21,378 bases of DNA from Actinomycetota bacterium (GCA_027296205.1 JAPUJM010000184.1:1-21378), one strand, 5' to 3'; counted from the first letter of the stretch, positions 5,754-14,268 are shown. The notes: generated by a model not told the origin, from the letters alone. Program-made: numbers and translations.

Positions 5754-8700
5754 TGCCTTCCCGTCGCGACATCAGGTCGATCCTGTTGATCGGCTCGGGA
5801 CCGATCGTGATCGGTCAGGGGTGCGAATTCGATTACTCGGGCACCCAGGCGGCCAAGGTTCTCAGAGCTGAGGGCTACCGGGTCATTCTCGTCAACTCGA
5901 ACCATGCGACGATCATGACCGACCCCGAGTTCGCCGACGCCACCTACATCGAGCCCATCACCCCCGAGGTCGTGGCCGAAGTGATCGCCCGGGAACGTCC
6001 GGACGCACTGCTTCCGACGCTTGGCGGACAGACGGCTCTGAACGTTTCGGCCGAATTAGCCCGCAGTGGGGTCCTCGACCGTCACGGGGTCCAGATGATC
6101 GGCGCCGGGCTCGAGGCAATCGAGAAGGCCGAGGATCGGGGAAAATTCAAGGAAACAATGGAGACGGTGGGTCTCGAAGTTCCCCGGGCCGGGTATGCCA
6201 CATCGATGGCGGAGGCGTTGAGCATTGCCAGAGACCTCGGCTACCCGGTGATGGTGCGCCCATCGTTCATCCTCGGGGGCAGTGGCACTGGAGTCGCCGA
6301 CACAGAGGAGGCATTGCTCGACATCGCCGAGGGCGGTTTCACTACCTCGCCGATCGGAGAGATCCTCGTGGAGGAGTCGCTTGTGGGGTGGAAGGAGTAC
6401 GAGCTGGAAATCATGCGCGATGGCGCCGGTAACGCGGTCATCGTTTGCTCGATCGAGAATTTTGACCCCATGGGTGTTCACACCGGAGATTCGATAACGG
6501 TGGCTCCGATCCAGACACTGTCCGATCGCGAATATCAGGAGATGCGGGACGACGGGATCAAGGTCTTGCAGGCCATAGGTGTTGAAACCGGTGGCTCCAA
6601 TGTTCAGTTCGCCGTTGACCCCGAGACGGGGCGGCGACTCGTCATCGAGATGAATCCCCGCGTGAGTAGATCATCCGCCCTCGCTTCCAAGGCGACCGGT
6701 TTTCCGATCGCCAAGCTCGCCGCGCTCTTAGCCGTTGGTTACACCCTCGACGAGGTCTCCAATGACATTACGGCGGCGACTCCCGCCTCATTCGAGCCCG
6801 CCCTCGACTATGTCGTCGTGAAAATCCCGAGATTCGACTTCGCCAAGTTTCCGTCGGCCCCCACGCGACTGGGCACGTCAATGCGGAGTGTCGGTGAGGC
6901 AATGGCAATAGGTCGGACCTTCCCCGAGGCTCTACAGAAGGCTCTGCGAAGCCTTGAGAGTGGACGAGCCGGGCTCAATGCCGATGTGTTGGAGGACCGG
7001 GTCCTGTCGCTCGACGACGACGAGCTCGTCGAGGCGGTGAGGGAGCCAACACCGGATCGGGTCTTCGCCATGGGTGAGGCGCTGCGCCGCGGATGGACCG
7101 TCGAGGATGTATCGGGCCTATCGATGGTCGATCCCTGGTTTGTCGATCAGATGAGCGAGATCGTGGAGGTTCGGGAGGAACTCGAGGCCTCCACCGATGT
7201 TGCCATTCTGAGAGAGGCGAAGCGGTATGGCTTCTCCGATCGTCAGATCGCCTACCTGTGGGATCGTGAAGAGATTGATGTGCGCGAACTGCGCGCGTCA
7301 GAAGGCATAGTGCGCACGTTCAAGACTGTGGACACATGTGCGGCTGAGTTTGAGGCGCTGACCCCCTACATGTACGGCACCTTTGAAGAAGAGAGTGAAG
7401 TCAGGCCGTCCGCAAAGCCGCGTGTCGTGGTGCTCGGCTCCGGGCCCAACCGCATCGGCCAGGGGATCGAGTTCGATTATTGCTGCGTGCATGCCAGTTT
7501 TGCGTTGCGCGACGCCGGCTACGAGACGGTGATGATCAACTGCAATCCCGAAACGGTTTCCACCGATTACGACACTTCTGATCGTCTGTACTTCGAGCCT
7601 CTGACGACAGAAGACGTTCTCGCCGTCATTGACGTCGAGAAGCCAGAGGCAGTGATTGTTCAGTTGGGAGGCCAAACACCACTCAACCTGGCGGAGGAAC
7701 TCGCCAATGCGGGAGTCGTCATTGCCGGGACGTCGCCGGCTTCGATCGCCCTTGCCGAAGACCGGGAGCAGTTTGCCGAGATCTGTCGCAATCTCGGTCT
7801 CAAACAGCCGCCGGCCGGCTCGGCTACATCTGCCGCCGAGGCTGATGACGTCGTAGATCAGATTGGCCTGCCGGTCATGGTTCGGCCCTCGTTTGTTCTC
7901 GGGGGTCGCAAGATGAAAGTGATTTACAGTCCGGAGGAGTTGGGCGCTTATGTGAGGGAGATCTATGGCGAGGGCGACCCCGAAGTTGTCTCCAATCCAA
8001 TTCTGATCGACCGTTTCTTGGAATCTGCGGTCGAGGTAGACGTCGATGCGGTGTTTGACGGCCACGAGCTTCTCGTGGGAGGAGTCATGGAACACGTCGA
8101 ACAGGCCGGAATCCACTCCGGTGACTCCGGGTGCGTCACCCCGCCTCCGACCCTCTCCGACGAGGCCAACAAGGAGATACTCAGGGCGACGGGTGAGCTG
8201 GCAGCTGCTCTTGGGGTCCAGGGCCTCATCAACATCCAGTTCGCGGTCAAGGGTGATGACGTATATGTCCTCGAGGTGAATCCTCGGGGAAGTCGGACCG
8301 TCCCCTTCATCTCGAAGGCGAAGGGGATGCCGCTCGCCCGCATCGCCGCCAGAGTCATGATGGGGTCCAGAATCGAGGAGCTTCGATCCGAAGGCCTGAT
8401 CCCGGAGGAGCGGGAGGGCTACGACTTCGTCGCGGTGAAAGAGGCCGTTCTCCCGTGGGACCGATTTCCCGAAGAGGACTCGGTGCTTGGTCCCGAGATG
8501 AAGTCGACGGGTGAGGTGATGGGGATCGGCTCCGATGTGGGTGTCGCCTACGGCAAGGCTTTGCTCGGTGCCGGCCACGTACTCGCAGATCGGGGGCGGG
8601 TGTTCCTCTCGTTTGCCGATCGAGACAAGCCGATGGGTCTTGCCGTGGCCCAGGCTTTCGTCCTGCTCGGTTTTGACGTGGTTGCCACCAAAGGCACGGC

Positions 8701-8992
8701 GCGCTTTCTCCACCATCATGCGATCGAGGCGGAAGTGGTGAACAAGGTTGGCGAGGGTCACCGGGACATAGGCGAGAGGCTCGAGAACGGTGAGGTCCAG
8801 TTGGTCGTGAACACGCCACGCGGGGGGAGGGCCCGGTCGGACGGAACAAAGATCCGTCAATCTGCCCGCCGGCATGCTGTTCCATGCGTCACCACCATCC
8901 AGGGTGGCCTCGCCGTGGCCCGGAGTCTGCGGGCGGGGCCGGGAGCAATCAACCGTCCGAGGAGCTTGCAGGAATGGCACCGCGGTCGCTAG
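5753..8992 (+). CDS. carB: Carbamoyl-phosphate synthase large subunit
   Basis: CarB makes carbamoyl phosphate from bicarbonate, ammonia and two ATP, serving both pyrimidine and arginine synthesis. The 1079 residues show the internal duplication: SGPIVIGQGCEFDYSG near the start and SGPNRIGQGIEFDYCC near residue 565 open the two synthetase halves. Each half has an ATP-grasp region (VMVRPSFILGGSGTG and VMVRPSFVLGGRKMK) and a metal site (EMNPRVSRSSAL and EVNPRGSRTVPF). The C-terminal 140 residues form the MGS-like allosteric domain (TKGTARFLHHH, VVNTPRGG), where UMP and ornithine act in E. coli. The start overlaps the carA stop. No frameshift or missing motif was seen. Confidence 0.98.
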   Translation: MPSRRDIRSILLIGSGPIVIGQGCEFDYSGTQAAKVLRAEGYRVILVNSNHATIMTDPEFADATYIEPITPEVVAEVIARERPDALLPTLGGQTALNVSAELARSGVLDRHGVQMIGAGLEAIEKAEDRGKFKETMETVGLEVPRAGYATSMAEALSIARDLGYPVMVRPSFILGGSGTGVADTEEALLDIAEGGFTTSPIGEILVEESLVGWKEYELEIMRDGAGNAVIVCSIENFDPMGVHTGDSITVAPIQTLSDREYQEMRDDGIKVLQAIGVETGGSNVQFAVDPETGRRLVIEMNPRVSRSSALASKATGFPIAKLAALLAVGYTLDEVSNDITAATPASFEPALDYVVVKIPRFDFAKFPSAPTRLGTSMRSVGEAMAIGRTFPEALQKALRSLESGRAGLNADVLEDRVLSLDDDELVEAVREPTPDRVFAMGEALRRGWTVEDVSGLSMVDPWFVDQMSEIVEVREELEASTDVAILREAKRYGFSDRQIAYLWDREEIDVRELRASEGIVRTFKTVDTCAAEFEALTPYMYGTFEEESEVRPSAKPRVVVLGSGPNRIGQGIEFDYCCVHASFALRDAGYETVMINCNPETVSTDYDTSDRLYFEPLTTEDVLAVIDVEKPEAVIVQLGGQTPLNLAEELANAGVVIAGTSPASIALAEDREQFAEICRNLGLKQPPAGSATSAAEADDVVDQIGLPVMVRPSFVLGGRKMKVIYSPEELGAYVREIYGEGDPEVVSNPILIDRFLESAVEVDVDAVFDGHELLVGGVMEHVEQAGIHSGDSGCVTPPPTLSDEANKEILRATGELAAALGVQGLINIQFAVKGDDVYVLEVNPRGSRTVPFISKAKGMPLARIAARVMMGSRIEELRSEGLIPEEREGYDFVAVKEAVLPWDRFPEEDSVLGPEMKSTGEVMGIGSDVGVAYGKALLGAGHVLADRGRVFLSFADRDKPMGLAVAQAFVLLGFDVVATKGTARFLHHHAIEAEVVNKVGEGHRDIGERLENGEVQLVVNTPRGGRARSDGTKIRQSARRHAVPCVTTIQGGLAVARSLRAGPGAINRPRSLQEWHRGR

Positions 8993-9005
8993 GGGTGTGT
9001 CACCC
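8993..9005 (+). other. Small perfect hairpin between carB and pyrD
   Basis: Directly after the carB stop, GGGTG (8993-8997) and CACCC (9001-9005) can form a 5-bp stem with a 3-nt loop. No T-run follows, so it is not a classical terminator. It lies in the only gap of the carB-pyrD-pyrF stretch and before a TTG start without a Shine-Dalgarno, so a role in RNA processing or in lowering pyrD translation is possible but unproven. Confidence 0.35.
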
Positions 9006-9020
9006 AGATAGCTGCATGAA

Positions 9021-9938
9021 TTGAGCGACACACCACTTGCTACCTCCGTCGGTGAGTTGGCCCTGAGTTCACCGCTCGTCGCCGCGTCGGGGACCGTTGG
9101 ATCGGTGTGGGAATGGGCCGAAGTGGCAGACGTCCGACCCTACGGGGCCGCCGTGGCCAAGTCTGTCGCTCCGGAGCCTTGGCAGGGGCGACCCGCCCCA
9201 CGACTCGCTCCGACTACCGCCGGAATGTTGAACGCCGTTGGTATTCAGAACCCGGGAATCGCCAGTTGGGTCAACGCGCTGAGACCGCGGATTCCCGGTC
9301 TTCGAGTCCCGATTTGGGGATCGGCCGTTGCCGGCGACGCCGACGGATTCGTCCATGTGGCCGAGGGCCTGGTCTCGGCCGGAGTCACCGCCGTCGAAGT
9401 CAACCTCTCCTGTCCGAATCTCGAGGATGGTGAGATGTTCTCCTTCTCCGCGAACCGGAGCAGTGAGGTGATTGGGGCCGTCAGCGGTTCCGTCGACGTC
9501 CCCGTCGGAGCAAAGCTGTCACCAAACACACCCGACGTCGTCGGGGTGGCCGGGGCATGTCGTGATGCGGGCGCAGACTTCGTTGTCCTCACCAACACGG
9601 CGTTCGGATTTGGACTGTCGCTCTCAGACCGTATGCCCTTGCTCTCCGGAGGGGTCGGGGGGTACAGCGGGCCTGGTCTAAAACCCCTGTCGCTGCGCTG
9701 TGTGTACGAAGTTGCCAGAGCAATCCCGGATCTTTCGATCGTCGGATGCGGAGGAGTCTCATCAGGCGCAGATGTTGCGGAGTATCTCGTCGCCGGAGCA
9801 TCGGCAGTCGAGCTCGGCACCGTTCATTTTGCCGAGCCAAAGGCCGGGACTCGGATCACGAAGGAGCTGGTGGAGCTCATGGTGAGTCTCGGTGTCGAAA
9901 GTGTGGCCGACCTGGTGGGGACGGTTGGGACGTGGTGA
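9021..9938 (+). CDS. pyrD: Dihydroorotate dehydrogenase, class 1B-type catalytic subunit
   Basis: PyrD oxidises dihydroorotate to orotate with FMN. The 305-residue protein is of the soluble class 1 type. It has the catalytic cysteine in NLSCPN (Cys131), where class 2 enzymes have Ser, with Lys47, the orotate-binding loop GMLNAVGIQNPG, KLSPN, and the FMN phosphate motifs GCGGVSSGAD and GASAVELGT. Overall it resembles the Gram-positive 1B PyrD, which normally needs the iron-sulfur/FAD subunit PyrK to pass electrons to NAD. No pyrK is present here. The TTG start follows carB by 28 nt and has no clear Shine-Dalgarno, but the family N-terminus fits it, and the nearby ATG at 9015 runs straight into a stop. 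It overlaps pyrF (GTGA). Confidence 0.93.
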   Translation: MSDTPLATSVGELALSSPLVAASGTVGSVWEWAEVADVRPYGAAVAKSVAPEPWQGRPAPRLAPTTAGMLNAVGIQNPGIASWVNALRPRIPGLRVPIWGSAVAGDADGFVHVAEGLVSAGVTAVEVNLSCPNLEDGEMFSFSANRSSEVIGAVSGSVDVPVGAKLSPNTPDVVGVAGACRDAGADFVVLTNTAFGFGLSLSDRMPLLSGGVGGYSGPGLKPLSLRCVYEVARAIPDLSIVGCGGVSSGADVAEYLVAGASAVELGTVHFAEPKAGTRITKELVELMVSLGVESVADLVGTVGTW

Positions 9939-10639
9939 ATCCGATTCTGGTGGCTCTCGATGTGTCTGATCTGGCCCGAGCCGAACGTCTGGCCCGGTCC
10001 CTCGACGGCTATGTCGGAGGATTCAAAGTGGGATTGGAGCTTCTCATGGGTGAGGGGCCAGAGTCTGTTTCCCGGATAGCGGGGCTCGGGCTGCCGGTGT
10101 TTGCCGACGCCAAGCTCCACGACATCCCGAACACGACGGAACGAGCCGCTCGACAGCTGGCAGCTCATGGGGCTCGGTGGATCACAGCCCATGCCACCGG
10201 CGGAAGCCGGATGATCGAAGCAGCTGCATCCGGGCTCGCGGCTGGTTCGGAGGGTCGGAAGGTGGGCGTCCTCGCTGTCACCGTGCTCACTTCGCTCGAC
10301 CAGACCGACCTGAAGACTCTGGGAATGTCTGGCTCGGTTCGAGCCCGGTCTGTCGAACTTGCCCGACTGGCCAGACGCGCCGGAGCGGAGGGTGTGATCT
10401 GTTCGCCGCTGGAGGTGGCCTCGGTGAAGAAGCTGTCCCCACAGTTTCTTGTTGTCACCCCGGGAATTCGACCGGGGGGATCCGCTCACGGTGATCAGAA
10501 GCGGACAGCCACCCCTGTCGAGGCTCTCCGGGCAGGAGCCGACTTCATCGTGGTGGGAAGGGCCATCACCGAGGCATCGGACCCGGTCGCGTCGGCGACG
10601 TCCATCTTGGAGTCACTGCGCTCGGCGGCGCTTCTCTAG
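9935..10639 (+). CDS. pyrF: Orotidine 5'-phosphate decarboxylase
   Basis: PyrF converts OMP to UMP, the last de novo step. From GTG 9935 the protein has 234 residues, normal for the bacterial type 1 enzyme. The catalytic tetrad is visible: Lys31 (GGFKVGLELL) and Asp58-Lys60-Asp63 in DAKLHDIPNT. The phosphate-binding end is TPGIRPGG and VVGRAITEA. The frame stays open far upstream within pyrD, but the protein starts at VNPILVALDVSD, and GTG 9935 overlaps the pyrD stop (GTGA); GTG 9932 is equally possible. PyrE, needed to supply OMP, is not in the window. Confidence 0.96.
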   Translation: MNPILVALDVSDLARAERLARSLDGYVGGFKVGLELLMGEGPESVSRIAGLGLPVFADAKLHDIPNTTERAARQLAAHGARWITAHATGGSRMIEAAASGLAAGSEGRKVGVLAVTVLTSLDQTDLKTLGMSGSVRARSVELARLARRAGAEGVICSPLEVASVKKLSPQFLVVTPGIRPGGSAHGDQKRTATPVEALRAGADFIVVGRAITEASDPVASATSILESLRSAALL

Positions 10640-10736
10640 TGCCAGTGGTATAGCCGTCCCCGTCTGATGGCCCTGGCTATGGTCGCCGGTGATGTCTGGC
10701 ATCGCCCAGGCACCAGAGCGAGGAGTCACACAAGCC
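10640..10736 (+). promoter_or_regulatory. Leader region upstream of mihF with alternative inverted repeats
   Basis: This 97-nt gap breaks the tight packing. It holds two mutually exclusive inverted repeats: GCCAG 10641-10645 with CTGGC 10673-10677, and ATAGCC 10650-10655 with GGCTAT 10675-10680. A third pair, TCTGG 10695-10699 with CCAGA 10713-10717, sits just before AGGAG at 10721-10725. TATAGC at 10649-10654 and TATGGT at 10678-10683 could be -10 elements but lack -35 partners. A separate promoter or structured leader for mihF-gmk-rpoZ is plausible. Confidence 0.35.
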
Positions 10737-11051
10737 ATGGCACAGCCACCACAGCTGACCGACGAGCAGCGAATGAAGGCTCTTGAGAAGGCCGCCGAAG
10801 CACGAAGGGTTCGAGCAGAGGTCAAGGAACTTCTGAAGACCGGTTCCATGACACTCTCCGAGCTATTCGACGAGGCCGATAGCGAGGAGCTCTTGGCAGG
10901 GTTGAAAGTCGCCTCCCTCATCGCGGCTATGCCCGGCACGGGGAAGATCAAGGCCAAGCGTCTCATGGAATCGATCGGTATCGCCGAGAATCGACGAATT
11001 CGAGGTCTCGGAGACAGGCAGAAGGAGGCGTTGCTCGCAGAGTTCTCCTGA
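10737..11051 (+). CDS. mihF: Actinobacterial integration host factor (mIHF)
   Basis: mIHF is a small nucleoid protein of actinobacteria that bends or stiffens DNA and supports phage integration. It is unrelated to the IhfAB family. From ATG 10737 the protein has 104 residues, the family's usual size. It has a basic N-terminal helix (LTDEQRMKALEKAAEARRVR) and a C-terminal helix-two-turns-helix region with LPGxGKxxAK-type sequence (AMPGTGKIKAKRLMESIGI) and RRIRGLGDRQ. A longer start at 10689 adds 16 unconserved residues. AGGAG lies 11 nt before 10737. As in mycobacteria it directly precedes gmk, only 1 nt apart. Its presence is a good marker for Actinobacteria. Confidence 0.93.
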   Translation: MAQPPQLTDEQRMKALEKAAEARRVRAEVKELLKTGSMTLSELFDEADSEELLAGLKVASLIAAMPGTGKIKAKRLMESIGIAENRRIRGLGDRQKEALLAEFS

Positions 11052-11052
11052 G

Positions 11053-11604
11053 TTGGCCGGGCGGCTCATTGTCATTTCCGGGCCTTCCGGCTCCGGTAAG
11101 ACCAGCATCATCAGAAGACTGCTCGACCGCGTCGACATTGTCTTTTCCGTTTCGGCGACTACCCGTCCGGCCCGGCCCGGTGAGACGCAGGGCGTCGACT
11201 ACGACTTCGTCACCACCGACGAGTTCGAGGAGATGATCGCCAGAGACGCCCTCTTGGAGTGGGCGATCTATGACGGAAACCACTACGGGACGCCCTCCGA
11301 CCCGGTCGAAGCGGAGACTGCGGCGGGAAGGGATGTGTTGCTGGATATCGAGATCGAGGGTGCACGACAGGTTCGGGCGCAGCGACCCGATGCCCTCATG
11401 ATCTTTGTGTCTCCACCTTCAACCGAGGTGCTGTGGCAGAGGCTGCGATCAAGAGGGGATACCTCGAGCCGGGACATCGCCAGTCGTTTGAAGATCGCCG
11501 AGTCCCAACTGGAGGAGGCGCCGCGCCTGTTTGACCACATCGTGGTGAACGAGGATCTGGAGCATGCGATCGACGATGTCACCGATCTGATTATTGGCTC
11601 CTGA
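11053..11604 (+). CDS. gmk: Guanylate kinase
   Basis: Gmk phosphorylates GMP to GDP with ATP, feeding GTP pools used for RNA and by RibA. The 183-residue protein has the P-loop GPSGSGKTS (10-18), the GMP-binding segment VSATTRPARPGETQGVDYDF, LLEWAIYDGNHYGTP and the LDIEIEGARQVR strand with its acidic residues. Length is normal. It starts with TTG one base after the mihF stop and has no clear Shine-Dalgarno, so coupling to mihF translation is likely. The context mihF-gmk-rpoZ-coaBC-metK is conserved in actinobacteria. Confidence 0.96.
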   Translation: MAGRLIVISGPSGSGKTSIIRRLLDRVDIVFSVSATTRPARPGETQGVDYDFVTTDEFEEMIARDALLEWAIYDGNHYGTPSDPVEAETAAGRDVLLDIEIEGARQVRAQRPDALMIFVSPPSTEVLWQRLRSRGDTSSRDIASRLKIAESQLEEAPRLFDHIVVNEDLEHAIDDVTDLIIGS

Positions 11605-11643
11605 TGAGGTAGCCTTAGGCCTTCATGCTCCCCAAAGGACCTA

Positions 11644-11865
11644 ATGAAAATTGAAGATGTCATCGACCAGATCGGCAACAGATTCGCCACCGTCGTGGTG
11701 TCGGCTCGTCGTGCCCGTCAGATCAACAGCTACTTTCATCAACTCGGTGTCGGCTACGGAGAATTCGTGCCCCCGCAGGTGCAGACACTCTCCCGGAAGC
11801 CTTTGACGATTGCCATGGAAGAGATCGCCGAGGGCAAGGTGGCCGTCGAGGCCGTAGAGGAATAG
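11644..11865 (+). CDS. rpoZ: RNA polymerase omega subunit
   Basis: Omega helps fold and recruit the beta-prime subunit. This 73-residue version has the conserved core IGNRFATVVVSARRARQINS and the C-terminal RKPLTIAMEEIAEGKV. It is at the short end of the family; actinobacterial omegas often have a longer N-terminus. It starts at ATG 11644 with AAAGGA about 5 nt upstream, 39 nt after gmk. Its stop is directly followed by the coaBC ATG. Confidence 0.95.
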   Translation: MKIEDVIDQIGNRFATVVVSARRARQINSYFHQLGVGYGEFVPPQVQTLSRKPLTIAMEEIAEGKVAVEAVEE

Positions 11866-13044
11866 ATGCTCCAAGGTCGTCGGGTTCTACTCGCCGTCAC
11901 CGGGGGTGTCGCCGCCTACAAGTCAGCTATTCTCGCCCGTCGTCTCGTGGAGGCTGGTGCCGAGGTAAAGGTCATCCTCACCGATTCCGCCCGCGAGTTC
12001 ATCGGCGCCCAGACCTTCGCGGCCATCACCGGTGGCCAGCCCTTCACGACGCTGTTTGGCGAAACCAGCGTGTCGCCACACACCGACCTGGCCCGATGGT
12101 GCGAAGTAGCGATCGTTGCTCCCGCTACAGCATCGACGATCGGGAGAGTGGCTAATGGCATTTCATCGGACCTGGTGTCAGCCACCCTTCTCACCACCCG
12201 GTCGCCCGTGTTGATCGCCCCCGCAATGCACACGGAGATGTGGGAGCACCCGGCGACACAACGCAACATCAATACCCTGGAGCGCGACGGCTACTTGCTC
12301 ATCGGACCCGCTTCTGGTGCTTTGGCCGGGGGTGACGTCGGTATCGGTCGGGTGGTGGAGCCGGAGGAGATCGTCGAGGCGGTCGAGGCGATGCTCAGCC
12401 CCGACGACTCGACGTTGCGCGTACTGGTAACGGCCGGCGGCACCAGGGAGCCGCTCGATCCAGTCAGGTATCTGGGCAATCGGTCATCGGGGAAAATGGG
12501 CCATGCAATCGCGGACGAAGCCGCTCGCCGTGGGTTCACGGTCACCCTTGTCACCGCAGCCGACCTGAGTGCCTTGCCGACAGTCAAGGTCGTCGCCGTG
12601 GAGACAGCCGACGAGATGCTCGACGCTGTTTCCGGGGAGGACGCCGACGTCGCGATCATGGCTGCAGCGGTGGCTGATTTCCGCCCCTCGAAGTCGAGCG
12701 AGGGGAAGATATCGAGAGCAGACGGCCTCGACTCCATCGAGTTGAGCCCAACGCCGGATGTCCTGGCCTCCGTGGTGGCCCGCGACGAGAGACCATTTGT
12801 CGTCGGCTTCGCCGCCGAGACAGAAGGTGTCGAACGGGCGATCGAGAAAGCCGTCGTGAAGAAGGTAGACCTGCTCGTGTACAACGACGTCACCGAGCCC
12901 GGTTCGGGATTCGAAAGCAACACCAACCGTGTGGTTCTGATCGACGGCGAAGGCCAGACGGAACCGTGGCCCATGATGAGCAAACAAGAAGTGGCCTCGC
13001 TGTTGCTGGATCGCATCGTCGGCGATTTGGCGGCGCGGGCTTGA
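11866..13044 (+). CDS. coaBC: Bifunctional phosphopantothenoylcysteine decarboxylase / phosphopantothenate-cysteine ligase
   Basis: CoaBC (Dfp) makes 4'-phosphopantetheine: the C-terminal CoaB ligates cysteine to phosphopantothenate and the N-terminal CoaC flavodecarboxylase removes CO2. The 392 residues show CoaC at 1-180 with GGVAAYK, active-site His72 (SPHTDLARW), APATA and PAMHTEMW (119-126). CoaB starts near 183 with VLVTAGGTREPLDPVR, NRSSGKMG, AAAVADFRP and a family-typical K-x-x-D. Two decarboxylase positions differ from E. coli Dfp: PAMN is PAMH, and the flap cysteine (ACGD) is AGGD. I believe the PAMH form is usual in actinobacteria. It begins directly after the rpoZ stop. Confidence 0.95.
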   Translation: MLQGRRVLLAVTGGVAAYKSAILARRLVEAGAEVKVILTDSAREFIGAQTFAAITGGQPFTTLFGETSVSPHTDLARWCEVAIVAPATASTIGRVANGISSDLVSATLLTTRSPVLIAPAMHTEMWEHPATQRNINTLERDGYLLIGPASGALAGGDVGIGRVVEPEEIVEAVEAMLSPDDSTLRVLVTAGGTREPLDPVRYLGNRSSGKMGHAIADEAARRGFTVTLVTAADLSALPTVKVVAVETADEMLDAVSGEDADVAIMAAAVADFRPSKSSEGKISRADGLDSIELSPTPDVLASVVARDERPFVVGFAAETEGVERAIEKAVVKKVDLLVYNDVTEPGSGFESNTNRVVLIDGEGQTEPWPMMSKQEVASLLLDRIVGDLAARA

Positions 13045-13057
13045 CCTCTCGTCTTTC

Positions 13058-14197
13058 ATGAGGTCGTCCTACTTCACATCCGAATCCGTCACCGAGGGAC
13101 ACCCGGACAAGGTGGCCGATGCCATTTCCGATGCCATCCTCGACGCGGCCCTTCACACCGATCCTCGGGCTCGTGTCGCCTGCGAGACGTTCGTGACCAC
13201 GCGGCTCGCGGTGATAGGCGGTGAGATCTCGGCCGGCACCGAACTGGACGTTGAAGGAGTCGTCCGTGCGACCATCGAGAGGATTGGCTACGACGGGTTC
13301 GACCCCGGCTTCGCGGCTTCAACTGTTGAGATCCTGAATCGAATCGATGCCCAGAGCGCAGATATCGCTGCCGGCATCGACCGCGACATGGGTGCCGGCG
13401 ATCAAGGATTGATGTTCGGTTTCGCGGTCACGGAAACAGAGGCCCTGATGCCACTGCCGATCCAGTTGGCGCATCGGTTGGCGGAACGGCTTGCAGAAGT
13501 CCGCAAGGATGGGACCCTCGGATACTTGCGACCGGATGGCAAGACCCAGGTCATGGTCCGCTACGAGGGTCAGCGCCCCGTCTCGGTAGAAAAGGTGCTC
13601 ATCTCGACGCATCACTCCGACGACCAGGACAACGAGGACATGAAGCACGACGTCTACGAAGCGGTCGTTTCGCAAGTGGTACCCGAGGCGTTGCTCTCGG
13701 AAGGTCTCGAGTTCATCTTCAACCCCAGCGGCAGGTTCGTCATCGGAGGCCCGGTGGCTGACACCGGGCTCACCGGGCGCAAGATCATCGTCGATACCTA
13801 CGGCGGATACGCCCGCCACGGTGGTGGCGCCTTCTCGGGAAAGGATGCCACCAAGGTGGACCGCTCGGCTGCTTATGCCGCGAGGTGGGCTGCCAAGAAT
13901 GCTGTGGCGGCCGGGCTGGCTGACCGTCTGGAGATCCAACTCGCCTACGCAATAGGCCGGCCTCAGCCATTCTCGGTTCACGTCGAGACGTTTGGCACCG
14001 AGAAGATCGACCCGGAGAAGATCGAGAGCATCGTGATGGAGGTCTACGACTTCCGGCCTGCTTCCATCATCTCGTCCCTGGCTCTCAGCAGGCCCGTCTT
14101 CAGTGCGGCGTCGGTCTACGGGCACTTTGGGCGACCCGACTTCTCATGGGAGAAACTCGACAGAGTCGATGACATCAGGAGGGCGGCCGGCCTCTGA
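13058..14197 (+). CDS. metK: S-adenosylmethionine synthetase
   Basis: MetK makes SAM from methionine and ATP. The protein has 379 residues, close to the usual 380-400. It has ESVTEGHPDKVADAISDAIL with catalytic His15, the GAGDQG nucleotide motif (112-117), HHSDDQDNEDMK, and the P-loop-like GGGAFSGKDATKVDRSAAYA, and it closes with the conserved YGHFGRPDFSWEK. It lies 13 nt after coaBC, too close for a SAM riboswitch, and no Shine-Dalgarno is obvious before ATG 13058. Identification is secure. Confidence 0.97.
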   Translation: MRSSYFTSESVTEGHPDKVADAISDAILDAALHTDPRARVACETFVTTRLAVIGGEISAGTELDVEGVVRATIERIGYDGFDPGFAASTVEILNRIDAQSADIAAGIDRDMGAGDQGLMFGFAVTETEALMPLPIQLAHRLAERLAEVRKDGTLGYLRPDGKTQVMVRYEGQRPVSVEKVLISTHHSDDQDNEDMKHDVYEAVVSQVVPEALLSEGLEFIFNPSGRFVIGGPVADTGLTGRKIIVDTYGGYARHGGGAFSGKDATKVDRSAAYAARWAAKNAVAAGLADRLEIQLAYAIGRPQPFSVHVETFGTEKIDPEKIESIVMEVYDFRPASIISSLALSRPVFSAASVYGHFGRPDFSWEKLDRVDDIRRAAGL

Positions 14198-14268
14198 GTA
14201 TTTCTTCCTCAGGGACGTTGGGGGAGGCGGATCACCCGCAGCCCGAGACGGAGGAGTCTCTGCGGGGA

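Noticed and set aside
7298..9031. 577-codon open frame on the minus strand across carB
   Set aside because: It is antisense to a fully intact carB, has low-complexity Arg/His/Asp-rich translation without family resemblance, and is the expected shadow of GC-rich codon usage.
9746..9934. N-terminal extension of the pyrF frame into pyrD
   Set aside because: The extra residues are Arg/Ser-rich out-of-frame reading of pyrD; the family N-terminus starts at GTG 9932/9935, which overlaps the pyrD stop.
13045..13057. SAM riboswitch before metK
   Set aside because: Only 13 nt separate coaBC and metK.
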